Shown: positions 12,581-24,660, counted from the stretch's first letter. The stretch: 64,000 nucleotides of DNA from Rhipicephalus microplus (GCF_043290135.1 NC_134710.1:320484017-320548016); one strand, 5' to 3'. Translations and numbers: made by a program. Notes: generated from the sequence alone by a model not told the origin.

Positions 12581-12911
12581 ATGCATTGCAAATTATGGTT
12601 GATTTCGAACGTCACTTTGCAAAAACCCAAGTTTTTGTCCAATGTCCCGTAGTAGGTGTGATTCATGCGACTAAAGAATCAAAATACTGATGACGCGTCG
12701 CTCTCGAGATTTGATAAGCGTCTTGTAGAAGACAGCACACCAACCACATTCCGTTATTTGCACTGAATTTTGTCCTTTTGGTATGTTCGCCCTAAAAAAT
12801 TCTTGAAACTTATGTACCAGTCAAATCAACGCACAAAAATTTCCTGCGCAAGTGTTACTCATCATTTGCAACTAGGTCACTGCGTCATCCTGTTCAACAT
12901 ATAAAATAAAG

Positions 12912-12912
<1 letters not shown>
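12581..12912. other. Non-coding stretch
   Basis: Nothing recognisable is seen here. Confidence 0.6.

Positions 12913-12964
<52 letters not shown>
12913..12964. repeat. (TTA)n microsatellite
   Basis: About 17 uninterrupted TTA units. Confidence 0.95.
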
Positions 12965-12966
<2 letters not shown>

Positions 12967-12989
12967 GAATGTTGTTTCGTTGTCGTTGC

Positions 12990-14390
12990 TGCTGTTACGG
13001 GGTTGTCTTCGCCCACAAGGATGGTGTCGTTACGCGAAATAGTGTCCCCGTTTCGAGGGCGACATAGCAGCCCATATAGGCCATTGGCGAAAAACCGTGT
13101 TTATGGGTCCAACTACAAAGCGAGCCGATCATGCATGCGAGCCCTTAACGAACTCGCCCCTGGACATTGGTTCCACATTTCGTAGAGGGCAAACAACAGA
13201 ATATCGTCCCGTTAGGCTGTACTGCCATCTCGAATAGCACCCATTCGCCATTTAAACTGCTCAAGGGGCAGGCGATGCGGGCTCGTGAAGAGAGGAGGAA
13301 GACTAACTGCGGGCCCAGTGCCGCATCGGGGGTCTCGCAGGGGGGTGCCCTTATAGAAACGCGAAGAGGAATGGCACCGCAGGAGAGCTTTACGGCTTTC
13401 TTCGAAAGGCCGTCCTTCTCCCCTTTGTTTCCAGGGCCTGTCTTTTCCTCCCTCGTTGTTTGGCCATCATTCTATCCGCGTGTTTGTGGCTGTTCCAGCT
13501 TCCCTCGAAAGAAGTCACCCTTATTCGCTCCTCCCAAAACCCTCTCGTTCGCGCTATTGCGCTTTCATTTTCTTCGCGTTCGTAAGTATCCCTCGCCTCC
13601 CTTTATTTCTGTCTCTCTGCGAGCGTCCACTTGTTTGTTCATCCTCTCTTTCCTCTCTTCACTGTGCCCTCTCCACTGCCGTTTACTCGCTTTCTGCGGG
13701 TTTGTCCGCGGCTGGCTTTCTTCCCAAACGGGTGCTCTCTCTCCCCCCCGCTTCCACCTTTCTCCTCATTGAGAAGCTCCGCCGTTTCGAGTCTCGTCGT
13801 TTCGCTAGCGACCGAGGCGCTGGAACACGGCCGCTCGTAAAGCGCCTTTCTATGGGCGCACCAGCGTCAAGTGTTATTGCCGGTGGTCCAGATTAGTCCT
13901 TCTCGCCGGCTCTCTTGTATTGCCCTCTCCAACGTCTGCTCCCTCCCTCCCTCTCTCTCTGTCCCTACTTTATTTCGTTCAATCCTTCCCCTCTCTCTTA
14001 TTCATTTTACTTCCACTCTTTTTAAGTTCAGGCGTGCTAGCTGCCGTGGTGCGTAGCGAACGGGGCAATAGTAGAGACTTGCGTACGGTCTTGGCCTCCA
14101 ACGCCAACTAAGATATCCGGCCGCCTTTACCGCGCAGCAGCGCAACGCGGCGGCTTCCATTGCGGCGATGAAACGCCGTCCCTCGTATACTCCGCTGGCC
14201 TCGACTCGTTCTACCCATACTTCCCTCACATCCCGCCTCCCATGCCATCCTGATTTTCACATTCAGTTGTGTGCGTTTTTGTTTACTTAGATATGGCCCT
14301 TGCATTGCTGTCGTGCCGCCGTTATCCCACATCTTTCCCTCTTTGTCTTTGGCTAGCATAACAACCCTAAATGCTGCCCCTGTTTTCCTT
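12990..14390. other. GC-rich, pyrimidine-rich patch without transposons
   Basis: The plus strand is rich in CT runs and CpG. This explains the long but compositionally odd open frames (for example 13167-13772, mostly F, S, P and L). No domain or start context supports a protein. It may be unique sequence, perhaps regulatory, but this cannot be shown here. Confidence 0.45.
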
Positions 14391-14444
14391 TTTAAGCTTG
14401 CTCGAAGAAACGTTCAAGTAGGTTGCTCGTGAAGTGTTCTATTC

Positions 14445-14488
14445 GAAAGAAAGAAAGAAAAAAATAAAGAAAGAAAGGAAGAAATAAA
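14445..14488. repeat. GAAA-rich simple repeat
   Basis: Imperfect GAAA/GGAA repeats. Confidence 0.85.
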
Positions 14489-14851
14489 TTCACCGGGATT
14501 CTATCGGATTGAAGCGTAATATCACGTAGCTTGCGGCTATTGTCCGGCCAAATGATCAAGGAGGCTGATGGCCGAGCTTCGAGATGTTACTTTACTGCGC
14601 AGCCGAAAAACAGGGATGACAAAAAAGACAGATACAAGTCGTGAACCCGGCTTTTTATCTGCTCCGTAAACCTGCAACCGTGAATCACCAACTAGCCATG
14701 CGATTTATAGCTCAGAGAGTAATTTATCAATTCGCTTTTGAACTAGCTGAAAAAAAAACATCTACAGGTCATTCCTTGAACATTTTGGGAATATATACAC
14801 TTCTTTAATATACCTGGTAGAAAACCACGGTACCGTAAAACGCTTTTTTTT
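14489..14851. other. Non-coding stretch
   Basis: Nothing recognisable is seen here. Confidence 0.6.
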
Positions 14852-14867
14852 TCTCAGTGGTCTACGC

Positions 14868-15108
14868 CCCGCCGCGGTGGTTTAGTGGCTAAGGTACTCG
14901 GCTGCTGACCCGCAGGTCACGGGTTCGAATCCCGGATGCGGCGGCTACATTTCCGATGGAGGCGGAAATTCTGTAGGCCCATGTTCTCAGATTTGGGTGC
15001 ACGTTAAAGAACCCCAGGTGGTCGAAATTTCCGGAGCCCTCCACTACGGCGTCTCTCATACTGATATGGTGGTTTTGGGACGTAAAACCCCACGTATCAA
15101 TCAATCAA
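14868..15108 (+). mobile_element. Ruka-like SINE, full length
   Basis: The head (GCCGCGGTGGTTTAGTGGC, B box GGGTTCGAATCCC) has a perfect B box. Body and AATCAATCAATC tail are complete. Target duplication: TCTCAGTGGTCTACGC at 14852-14867 and TCTCACTGGTCTACGC at 15109-15124, one mismatch. Confidence 0.95.
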
Positions 15109-15124
15109 TCTCACTGGTCTACGC

Positions 15125-15757
15125 GCAACATACGGCACTTTAATGCCATCACACCAGTTGTATCCTAGAAAAACTGTTCTAGTTAAGAAATCCTGGAGAG
15201 TTCAAAACCTAAATTGTAAGTATTTATTATTATTATTATTATTGACTTAAATCATGCATGCTACGCTGTTGTTCACCACATGACGTGAGCACGCTTGACA
15301 CCAAGAGGTGATGCGCACGCACTGTTCCCAAATCAGAAATCACTAATTCAACAACTGTTGCAGGCCCACCACGTGTATTGAGAAAGCATGAGCTTGAATA
15401 CCTTGCCGTTTCGTTACATCAGATGAAGTTTACTAGGAATCACCCTTGTTGGGACATGTTATCGTAGGGTACATGCCTTAGCTCAAAATTTATAGATTTC
15501 TCTTCCTTCGAACAACCAGGTGCTTGAAGCGCTTGGTTGCTCTACTTATTGCAAGTATATGTTGAAACACAACCGGAAAAGTAACTCAAAATATTTTCGT
15601 CCTAACAACTGGGTACGTTGACATTTTTACGAATAATTATGCACTCCGTGTGGCCCCTACCCCACGTCTTTTTTGCCTTTCACTGCCTATATTTTTGTGC
15701 GCTTCATAAACCTTAGGACGATTCCAACTAACTTCCTATGCGCATTTGCACGTAGCC
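15125..15757. other. Non-coding stretch
   Basis: A short (TAT)n run lies at 15222-15243. Nothing else is recognised. Confidence 0.6.
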
Positions 15758-15771
15758 CATACAGTATATCT

Positions 15772-16011
15772 GCCCCGCCACGGTGGTCTAGTGACTAAGG
15801 TACTCGGCTGCTGACCCGCAGGTCGCGGGATCGAATCCCAGCTCCGGCCGCTGCATTTTCGATGGAGGCGTAAATGTTGTAGGCCCGTGTGCTCAGATTT
15901 CGGTGGACGTTAAAGAACACCAGTTGGTCAAAACTTCCCGAGCCCTCCACTACGGCGTCTCTCATAATCATAGGGGGGTTTTGGGACATTAAACCCCACA
16001 AATCAATCAAT
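15772..16011 (+). mobile_element. Ruka-like SINE, full length
   Basis: The element is complete with a B box (GGGATCGAATCCC) and an AATCAATCA tail. It has more body substitutions than its neighbours, for example a run of six G in the normally ATATGGTGG segment. Target duplication: CATACAGTATATCT at 15758-15771 and CATACAGTATTTCT at 16012-16025, one mismatch. Confidence 0.95.
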
Positions 16012-16025
16012 CATACAGTATTTCT

Positions 16026-16880
16026 CATAAAGACAATGCATTTGTGCAGGGTGGCGAAGATTTCATGAATCCGTACGTACTAAATCAAGCAGGCACAACA
16101 CGTGGCATGATCGACGAGGTAACACATGCCAAGAAACAGAGCCTTCCCTCCACTCATTACTTCAGAAAGCATACTTCCACTGGCTGCCTTCAACTAATAG
16201 AGTGGTACGCTGCCAAACATGAAGTGTCATTAACATGCCGAGAAAACAATTTTTTCTGACCAAAGACACACTATAAGGGAGAGCTTCGTAGATGATGCCC
16301 GCCAGGCAGGTCTATACTTGCAAAGCCTGCAAATAACAGGCTTTGTATACAGAGGAATGAAAACAAATGTATTTTCAGAAGCAATGCGACACTAGGTCTT
16401 CTGGGAAGATGTCAGACCTCCCGAAACTGCTGCTGATATAGAGTTTCTATCAACTGGTTGCTAGCTCCCAAAATGCTGAGGGCACAAGTACTTGATAATA
16501 AAGTTATAAAATCTGAACCAATTTAAATTTATAGGGATCAAATATGCTGCATCTGAAGCTATGACCACCTCCATCTCTGAACACAGCCACTTGATTTGAT
16601 TAAGATTAATTTATAAGACCCAAAAACTGTAATTTTCAGCATCTCTTGAGGGTTGAGCTAATGGTTTCGAAATTGGTTAAGGCAGTAAGCAGCTACCGCT
16701 AGAAATAAAAATGAGGGCACTGAAGCTCATAACAAATGTATATTTGAATGTTCTTCTTCTTCTTGTCTTTTCTTTGTTTATTCATGTTTTTGGTCGACTG
16801 ATAAGTTCAGAATCACACGATAATTACACTTGATGACGCTGGGTACTCTGTCTTGACATGGCTACAAGTGACCATTTTTT
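16026..16880. other. Non-coding stretch
   Basis: The 71-codon frame at 16044-16259 shows no recognisable domain. Nothing else is seen. Confidence 0.55.
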
Positions 16881-17925
16881 TACTATAAGCCAAAAACATC
16901 CGTGCGCCCCGAGGATTCCATGAATTGCGGAATTGCCGTTGGTTTTACCGACGCCAGGACGTGTCTGATACAACGTGCAGTGTAAACGACAGCCAAGTCA
17001 GTCATATATAAAAAGCCGCTCTCCAGGGCTACGGTGGACGAGAAGTCCCTGTCACACAGCAGAGGTACAAGCAGACGGAAATCAAAGGAGAGAGTCCGGC
17101 GTGGTCTGATTGTTTCCGTGCACGTCATCATTCCTCACACCGAGCCTCCCTCACGACGCTGTGTGTCTCCGGCCGGCCGCTAATTCCCAGCTACACGCGA
17201 GTCAGGGCAAGAAGCCCAAAGAATGGGAAGGAAGGGACTGATGCGCTCCTTGTTAGTCCGGATTAGCTCTCCGAGTCACTCGCAGAATAAACCAGCCCCG
17301 CTGGGATCCCCTCTTCGCCCCAACGTAGGCGTGGGCCCATGAGTCTAAACACGAAGCAGGAACCTTCTCATCGGCAGCAAAATAAGAAGTTAGGCAAGCA
17401 GGATGGTCGGCGAAGGGGAGGATGAGGAGCACCTCCTGTCTGGAAACGGGGGAACTCCTGCCGGCTAATTGGCGTCTCCCGCCGCGTTTGCCTGCGTGCG
17501 ATACCTTGGGGGTGCGCTGAGGGCAAATCAGCCGGCGCCAGGTTGAAGCCAAAGCAAACGTCTTGCTTGTTTGTCGGCCCGGCCGTGGGCCTGCTGCCAA
17601 GAACATGCACCGGCGCGAGACGGGCGTACGTACGAAAACAGCCAATTCGAGAAAGAATCCTGCTTTCGCCTTTGTTTACGCCGTAATCCAAATGTCAGCG
17701 ATGGCACTGCGTGTGCGACCAATCACTCGTCACGCCAGCATTCGCGGTGCCTGCCACGTGCAGGAGTGGCGATGTGCTTGTAACAAGGGCGCGACGACAA
17801 AAAGTTCGCCAAGTGACATGCTTATCGTACAGAAACAGATAAGTAGATGCTATCTTCGCATAAGCGCCGTGAGTCGAGCACAAAATTGTAGTGCGAAACT
17901 ACCTTGTAACGAAAATAAATAATAA
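16881..17925. other. GC-rich patch without transposons
   Basis: CpG-rich sequence with overlapping open frames on both strands, none with a recognisable domain. It contrasts with the AT-rich flanks. Confidence 0.4.
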
Positions 17926-17994
17926 AACATTAAGGCTGCTTCACACAATAGTGGTGCCAAGCGTCAAGGAAGTGGGAAGCTGGGCAGCCTCCTT

Positions 17995-18414
17995 TGTTTA
18001 TATTTAGTTTTCTCTTTCTTCTTTTCTTCTTTTCTTTCTTTTTTCTCTCTGTTTTGTTTTCCTGTACTTTGTGTCTCTAGTCATTCCCATTTATTAATTT
18101 CTCAACGTATGTCTATTTTTTGGTATTTCTTTTTATTGCGTTGTTTCTTTCTCTTCCTTCTCTTTATTTCTCCATCTCTCTATTTCTCACTTGTTCCTTC
18201 TTTATTTGTATCTTTTTCTTTCTCTTTCATTGATGTTCTCTCTGTCTTTCTTTTTATTTCTGCATTTATTTTTCTCCGTTTCTCTCTCACTCATTCTTTT
18301 TGTACTACGCTTTGCTTTCTCCCCTCCTCATCTTCTTCTCATCACCAGATATTTCCTCCTCGCGCTCACTTTCCTTTCTCACCACCATGCCACACTGTGT
18401 TCTGCTAGCGTGTC
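17995..18414 (+). repeat. Long polypyrimidine tract (TTTC/TTC-rich)
   Basis: About 400 bp are dominated by T and C with degenerate TTTCT, TTCTT and CTCT units. Frames through it encode only F, L and S strings. Confidence 0.8.
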
Positions 18415-18482
18415 TGCCTAAAGTGTTAGGACGTTCGTTTTCGGGCCATGAGTATACGCGGATTTGAATCCCAACTCACCAA
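18415..18482 (+). mobile_element. tRNA-like head of a second SINE type
   Basis: The sequence GGACGTTCGTTTTCGGGCC followed by GCGGATTTGAATCCCAAC has the spacing of a tRNA anticodon arm and T arm, and includes a near-consensus B box. It is followed by AAGAATTTTACTC and further TC-rich sequence. The A-box half is eroded. This is a tRNA-derived remnant rather than a tRNA gene. Confidence 0.35.
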
Positions 18483-18676
18483 GAATTTTACTCTCTTTCT
18501 TTGTTTCTTTATTTCTCTCTATACTCTTTCTCCCGCCCATCAGAGTTTTTTGCATCCTACACCAGACAGATGAGCACACGTGTTCTGGGAATAAAGGTAG
18601 CGAAAGTTTCGCGCACACCGGTTCATGGTGATACTCGTTTCTATTCACCCGTCACAGGTCGGCTGAAGCAGGTTTC

Positions 18677-18722
18677 TAGCACTTCGTCCTTAGCCCTCCT
18701 AGCACTTCGTCCCTAGCCCTCC
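18677..18722 (+). repeat. 23-bp tandem duplication
   Basis: Two copies of a 23-bp unit (starting TAGCACTTCGTCC) differ at one position, 18677-18699 and 18700-18722. They lie just upstream of a divergent SINE. Confidence 0.9.
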
Positions 18723-18735
18723 ACCAAGCTCTCTT

Positions 18736-18957
18736 GCCCCGCCGCGCTGGTGTAGCGGTGATGGCGCTCGACTGCTAACACGAAGGTCGCGGGATCGAAT
18801 ACCAGCTCTCGTGGCTGCATTTTCGATGCAGGCGAAAATGCTCGAGGCCCGTGTGTTAAGAAAGAAGCCCAGGTGGTCGAAATTTCCGGAGCACTCCATT
18901 ACGGCGTATATAGTGATCATATCGTGCTTTTTGAACGTTAAACCCCAACAATTATTA
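18736..18957 (+). mobile_element. Divergent Ruka-related SINE
   Basis: The head reads CCGCGCTGGTGTAGCGGTGATGG, with B box GGGATCGAATACC. The body has the shared AGGTGGTCGAAATTTCCGGA and GTTAAACCCC blocks but lacks the GTGCACGTTAAAGAA stretch. The tail is ATTATTATT instead of AATC. No clear target duplication is visible. It probably represents a different subfamily. Confidence 0.85.
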
Positions 18958-19925
18958 TTACTGTATTATCCAGCCTCCCACGTTGCGCTGTTTTTTTTGT
19001 TACGATACTTCAAGACCAACTAGCCCACCAACAAGGATTAACAAAATGAAACTACCGTTACATATGCATCTTGCAAGCAAGCTTCGCCGTGAAGGCGCAA
19101 GTAGTAAGAACTTCGCGCCAGAATGACCGTGAGACTAAGGCATACAAATCGCTGCATTAACGAGAAATATTGGAAAGTGCTGAATCCACGTTCGTTTAAA
19201 GAAGCGTCGTGCAGAAAATTAGGTGCTATAATTATATCTAACGTCAAGGAACACGCAAACGAAAGTGCTGAATACTTAATAGAGAGTTTTCGAATAGCGT
19301 GCGCAAAGTTTCGCGTACGCTATTCCTTGTGGTCGCTGCCACTGTGCATGCATCATAACGCTAACCGCCATTCGCGTTTGCAGTAAACCCACATAAAATC
19401 CGAAATCGCATGCGGCCCACTAGGCCCGCGAAACCCCACTGTGCTGATCTCGAGAAAATCATGCACTGCGGGGGACAAACTCTATTTGAAAATCTCGCAC
19501 GCAAACGCTACATCCACAATGACCGCTAACTTTGGTTGCGGTTGATAACTCCCATGTTGTAGCGCTTTTGTATAGCTGCTCTTCAGTGCGAGAATTTGCC
19601 TAGCCGCGCCTTTGACTCATTTTATAGCCACACTTAAGAAATTCTAAGGCTGCTTTTGTGCGAGAAAGCATGCCTTAAACTTTAGCAATGAGGCAGATAC
19701 TAACTTCAACGACCTTTAGCGACAAAGAATGCATAAAATTGTGTTTATCTTGTACATAATACGTTACATGTATGCCAAGTATCGAAATAATTAGACCGGA
19801 CTGTGAAAGGTAACCTATCAGGTTCATCATATTTAGCGTTTGTCCAACATTTTCGATATTGCCACTGGCTGATAAAGTTGTGCATGGGTTTTAATGACCC
19901 GGTCTTCCTGCACTCTTTGGCTGGT

Positions 19926-19926
<1 letters not shown>
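18958..19926. other. Non-coding stretch
   Basis: Nothing recognisable is seen here. Confidence 0.6.

Positions 19927-20008
<82 letters not shown>
19927..20008. repeat. (TAA)n microsatellite
   Basis: About 27 uninterrupted AAT/TAA units. Confidence 0.97.
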
Positions 20009-20009
<1 letters not shown>

Positions 20010-20201
20010 TTTGCAGTAAGCTCGTACACTAGAACTAAGTTATAGTTCCAACAGGTGTCCTTGCATAGTACTCAAGGAATTGCTTGCATGAAACGTACAC
20101 TAACGCCAGTCACACCAAAAGAAATCGAGGTCACAATATGATTGCGTGCGTCACCCGCCTTGCTTCAATTTTTCGAGGAGGCGCAAGCAGATAAGACTGC
20201 G

Positions 20202-20258
20202 TATAAATAAACAAATAAATAAATAAACAAATAAATAAATAAATAAATAAATAAATAT
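20202..20258. repeat. (AAAT)n microsatellite
   Basis: AAAT units interspersed with two AAAC variants. Confidence 0.95.
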
Positions 20259-20368
20259 TTATTGCCGCACGCTATATTTTTAGTGTCTCTTAAAATATAT
20301 TGTATACCACAAGGAAATATGTTCTTTTTGCTAGTATAGAGTCAACGTTATCAGCTTTTGAAGTATAG

Positions 20369-20606
20369 TGCAGTGACTAAAGCCGTATTGCTTAGAAGCT
20401 AAGCTGCTGTACTATCAAGCTATCTGGTATGCGGGTTCGGTTACCGGCTTTGGTGGTCGCAATTTGATGAAGGCAAAATGAAAACATCAGCAAAAATAGC
20501 ACGTCGCCACTTGGATTCGGCTGGTCATTAAAGAACTCCAAATGGCCAAATTTTTTACAACTGCGCTCCTCGTAATCGTATCATGGCATTATTCGCTCTC
20601 AGAACC
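20369..20606 (+). mobile_element. Heavily decayed Ruka-related SINE
   Basis: A worn head (GCAGTGACTAAAGCC, B-box-like GGGTTCGGTTACC) is followed at the right spacing by GGTCATTAAAGAACTCCAAATGG and CTCCTCGTAATCGTATCATGG. This is the body order of intact copies. Ends and target duplication are lost. Confidence 0.7.
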
Positions 20607-20707
20607 GGCTAATTTAACACTGCGACTAAGATACACTGTCAAACGTCACTGATAATAAACATCAAAAAGAGAAAGAGAGATTATTTCATGAAAAAACAGC
20701 GAGGTAA

Positions 20708-22080
20708 GGGTAGGGTGGGGTAAATGGTGAAAAAATATTTAAAATAGTGCATATTTATTTTTGATTTCACTCTTTACAACTGAACATCAATGCAGAATCT
20801 TTACCTGGGCACAAGGTATGTGCTACATAAATATTGTCATGTTGCCAACGTTCAAAAATTATTTTAATAAAAAATGAATAATGCTCCAGATGTCTCGTTC
20901 TGCCCCAACCTGTGGGGCAACAACGAGACGCTGTGTGGGGTAAAACGAGGCAGTGTGAAAAAAAAAAAACAGAAAACATTCATTACTTCAGTTTTTTTTG
21001 CAGTAGAAAGACTTAAAATTCATTCTGAGGGCCTTTACTGGGTTTTAGAAAGCCCCGTTCCCGGACTCCGCGCATTCATCCTAGACAGAACGTGGTGTTG
21101 TGTTGCTCCGAAACTCGTTGCCGATCAAACAGCGCGCCAGTCTTTCTTTGTGCTAATGTTGACTTTTGTTGAACGCTTGCACCTCATTGGATTATTCAAC
21201 AATTGGAGGCTATATATGTTTTGACGTATCTGCTTCACTTCTTTTTGCCATTTTGATGCAGAGCTGTTCAGGTGTTTCGTAGCTTTTAACTTTGTCCGCC
21301 GCGCGTTGTGAGGCAATGATTTTAAAAGTGTGCTAGAATCGAATTCTCTATGGCTTGATTTTTTTGTTTTTTTAGGATATTAGAGCAAAGTAGTTAAATC
21401 TCAATCCCAAGACGTGCTTGTCATTTGTTATGCGTCTCTTGAGAACACCATTAGGAACACGAAAAAACGTCGATGCAGAGCGAATGAAGGGAGCCATGTC
21501 CTGAACGGCAATCAATGCGTTTTCATGTAGTTTGCCTCCCGGCAAGATCTGCAGAATGTTATCTTGAATGTCCGAGTCCTTTTAAACGAATAAATAGAAT
21601 ATATAGTGAGTGTAAGTATATGGTTCAAAAAATAAGACACTTTCTAAGGCGATTGGATGCATTTTTGTCGCGCTTTGCCTCTCTCACAAGCCATAATTCA
21701 AAAATATTTCTGCCTTGTCTCCAGGCACGAAACGGTCAATACTTCTGGTGTTATATAATTTGTATTTTAAAGTAACAAAGTTAGTATTTACGTTGCTGTA
21801 CTGACGCAGGACACGCCTCATGCACGGATCCAAAAATTTGGCCGAGCAGAATTTCGCCCCTTTTTGACGGGCCACGAACACACCAACGCCAACCGCGACA
21901 TTTTTCCCGTGCTAACGCTGTGAGCAATCATCAACTTCTAAATATAAAAAAAAGATCAAGGACCAGAACTCATTGCTAGAAAAAAGAAACAAAGAAAAGT
22001 AGATTTCGTATTTTCTACAGAAGTCGGCAAAGTCGAAATGTCGCGTTTCACCCCATGTCCCATTTTACCTCACCCTACCC
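20708..22080. mobile_element. 1.37-kb terminal-inverted-repeat element, copy A
   Basis: The left end GGGTAGGGTGGGGTAAATGG is mirrored by the right end, which reads GGGTAGGGTGAGGTAAAATG on the minus strand. The trinucleotide TAA flanks both ends (20705-20707 and 22081-22083). A second copy at 49514-51327 aligns along nearly the whole length, which proves a dispersed element. No open frame resembles a transposase, so it is non-autonomous. TAA duplications fit the TWA preference of PIF/Harbinger transposons, but that assignment is inferred from target size and sequence only. This copy lacks the two insertions carried by copy B. Confidence 0.85.
20892..20929 (+). repeat. Hairpin inside TIR element A
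   Basis: GTCTCGTT at the left and AACGAGAC at the right form an 8-bp stem around an inner TGCCCCA/TGGGGCA stem. Copy B keeps the outer arms (GTCTCATT..AACGAGAC) and a reduced inner CCCA/TGGG pair at about 49702-49738. Confidence 0.75.
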
Positions 22081-22083
22081 TAA

Positions 22084-23339
22084 GCAGGGGCAGCTCACTG
22101 GCCTGCGTGAGCCGGAGAGGGAAAGGAGCACCAGGGGAGAAAAAAAGAATCAAGAGTAAACTTTGCACATTGTGTGTAAAAAGACATCTCACAAAAGGTG
22201 TCGTTTACGCAGTCCTCCGTTAATTTGGGTGTGACTCAAATGACTGAAGCTGTAGTAAGTTTATGCAGCACATGAAACGAAAAGAAAATGATAAGGACTG
22301 ATACTGAGCCCGTGCACTCAGTCTATCTGTTGCATTGTTGCCTTCGTTTTTCGTTCCTTTTTTTTTAATGCATACTTAGTACACTCCAAAAACATGAACC
22401 AGTGACAGAGACTAGAACTATTGGTGAAACGTCCCGAGGAATGTGAATAATGCACGAGTTCGAGAAAGTATTCCTGTGGTACTCACCATAGCCGATGAAG
22501 AGTCAACGACCAAATGACTATATTTCTTTGGAAAGGCATATTTTGCAATAACTGAAATAGCGCAGCAAAGCGTACCCTATATTCGCAGAAAGAAATGGAA
22601 TCATCATCGTCACTTTTTTTGCGGTTCCTCGTAGTTGGCCCGCAATACTTATTCCAATCTTTTGATATAAGGGTAGCATAATACAATGGTTTCTGATAGA
22701 TTACAGTTATTTGCAAAATTTAATAGAGGAGAATAGCACCTTCGATTACTTCACCCTGTCTAAAAAAAGTCTCGAAGGCTGAGGAAGCTGCTGCGCACAT
22801 GTATGCCATTTTCGACGGCGCAAACGTGCGCTTTGTTCGACTGTAATACTGCTTTTTGTTTCCTCACCCCCCTACAATAATGCCCACTTGAGCGATGTAG
22901 GTTTCACTAAAATAAATAAATAAAGGGCAGTGCTCTCTCGGCTGTATTACAGCAGCTGCTCAAGTACCGTCGCAGCCGCCAAACTGGGTGAAGAAGGAAT
23001 TTTGATTGCCCTTTAAGAGCTAGTATACCTCTAATGACTCTTCTGCAAGTTTACTTTTCTTACAAAGATAAGAACGACGGTTATGAAGATAACATCGCCA
23101 GTCGGCAAGTTTTCGAGGGTTATATGGGACGCAGTCTTCATCTGCCTTGTAATTTTTCCCTTTCTCTTCCGTTTATATCTTCGACGCTGAAGCTGCTCAT
23201 ATCATAGTATCGACCCCTGATCTATTGCTTGGAGCGCAAGCGCCAGAAAGTGCCTTACAAGACATTAGAGGCATGCCGAATCCTATGCAAGGAAAACGCT
23301 GCATTGTCATGTGATTTCACTGGTAAAGAGAACATGCAG
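22084..23339. other. Non-coding stretch
   Basis: Nothing recognisable is seen apart from short A/T runs. Confidence 0.6.
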
Positions 23340-23600
23340 AAGAGAGAGGGAGAGAGAGAGAGATAGAAAACTTGTATTGAGTAAAGATTTTGAGCGAAAG
23401 TGGAAAGATTCCTTATTCAAGGAACCCTCTGGCATGGACAGCTCGCCGGGCTCGAGCGACGAGTTGACGCTGTTCGACCAGGTCTGGCTGGGAGATCGCA
23501 GCCTCCCACGCGTCACTGAGGAATTCACTCGAGAAATTAAAGAAATGTCGGAATGTCGGCGCTGCTGCACTTGAGTGTCTATCCGTAGGCTGTAAGGATA
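23340..23600 (-). pseudogene. LINE 3' end: C-terminal coding remnant plus TC-rich tail
   Basis: On the minus strand a frame of about 45 codons reads EFLSDAWEAAISQPDLVEQR, then ARARRAVHARGFLE and a stop. I recognise this C-terminal pattern (W..AL..PD...Q..LV.RAR) from tick LINE open reading frames. The coding end is followed by an AT-rich 3' untranslated part and a (TCTC)n tail at 23343-23363, as expected of a 5'-truncated LINE. Upstream coding sequence is not recognised. The clade is unassigned. Confidence 0.55.
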
Positions 23601-23689
23601 GCGTTCTTGATGTATACGTATCTGCCTGCTTTCCTGCTTTTACTAGAATAAAACAGGGATTTCGCAAATCCCACACATAAAAAAACGTA

Positions 23690-24660
23690 GTGGCCCGCTG
23701 TCTCATTATTATCATTTTTTTTACTCCTTCATCGGCTGAACTTTTAAGACACTGTCTCCCTGGCAACGCACAGACAGTGACACTTCGGAGGCGTCTCACT
23801 CGAAAAGAAGCATCCAACCAGGAACGTCGGCTCCTTCTCCTTCTCTTCTGCACCAACTTTTGGAGAATAAGCTACGCCGCTGCATCTCGAAAGAAACGCC
23901 GACGTACTCATTTTGCACCAACTTGTGCCTGCTCTCGCGCTCTTGTTTTTTTTTTTGTTCCAAGAGCGAGCATGCACCATCTATTGCTGCGGATGTCTCT
24001 CTCTCTCCCTCACTATTCCAGCATTACTCGTTCCTTATTCGGCGCCATCTCGTGCTTAGGTACTGAACGAGCTATTTTTTGTTGTGTTCTGGCAAGCCTT
24101 CTTTTTTATGCCTTGTTCCAGCACCACTCGCTGCTGTTCCTCCCTCCACCGATCCGCCTTTGTTTTGCCATCGCCGAGCAGCACCGGCACTAGTGCTCCC
24201 CTATCCCGAAGTGGCCCGTGAGCGGGCTCTATCACGCAAATGGGAAAGGAGAAATCGCCCATGAGGAGGAAGGAATAAAGGCCTTAGCACTCCGCACACG
24301 CGAGGCGCATGCGCAGTTCTTCCCGGCATCCCTTTTTTTTTTCTTTCGAAATGTTTTTTGTTCTGGTTTGCGGCTGTTCCTCGCTGCAGAGGCACCGAGA
24401 CATGCGGAACAGACGCACAAGTGGAGGGAAAGGGAGTCACGAGGAATTGAATCGCTCGTTGTGGTACGACGGGGGAAGCGAGCCGACGAGGAGGGAGACG
24501 GAGGGGACGTGGGAATCCCGACACCTGCTCCCGCGGATGGCCTGCGTTTTCTCTTTGTCTCCCGTTTTCCTTCCCCAAAATCCCTTCCCTTTCATTATTT
24601 CTCTCGTTCCCGGCCGCCGTAACGGCGCTTCGCACATTCTTTGTGTGCAACATTTTACTC
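23690..24660. other. GC- and pyrimidine-rich patch without transposons
   Basis: CpG-rich sequence with CT runs and many overlapping open frames on both strands. None shows a recognisable domain or a convincing start or splice context. Confidence 0.4.

Noticed and set aside
13167..13772. 201-codon open frame
   Set aside because: The frame is long because the strand is pyrimidine-rich and poor in stop codons. The product is dominated by F, S, P and L.
22060..22083. CCCTACCCTAA as possible telomere-like repeat
   Set aside because: It occurs only at the right ends of TIR elements A and B as part of the inverted repeat. It is not tandem, and arthropod telomeres use TTAGG.
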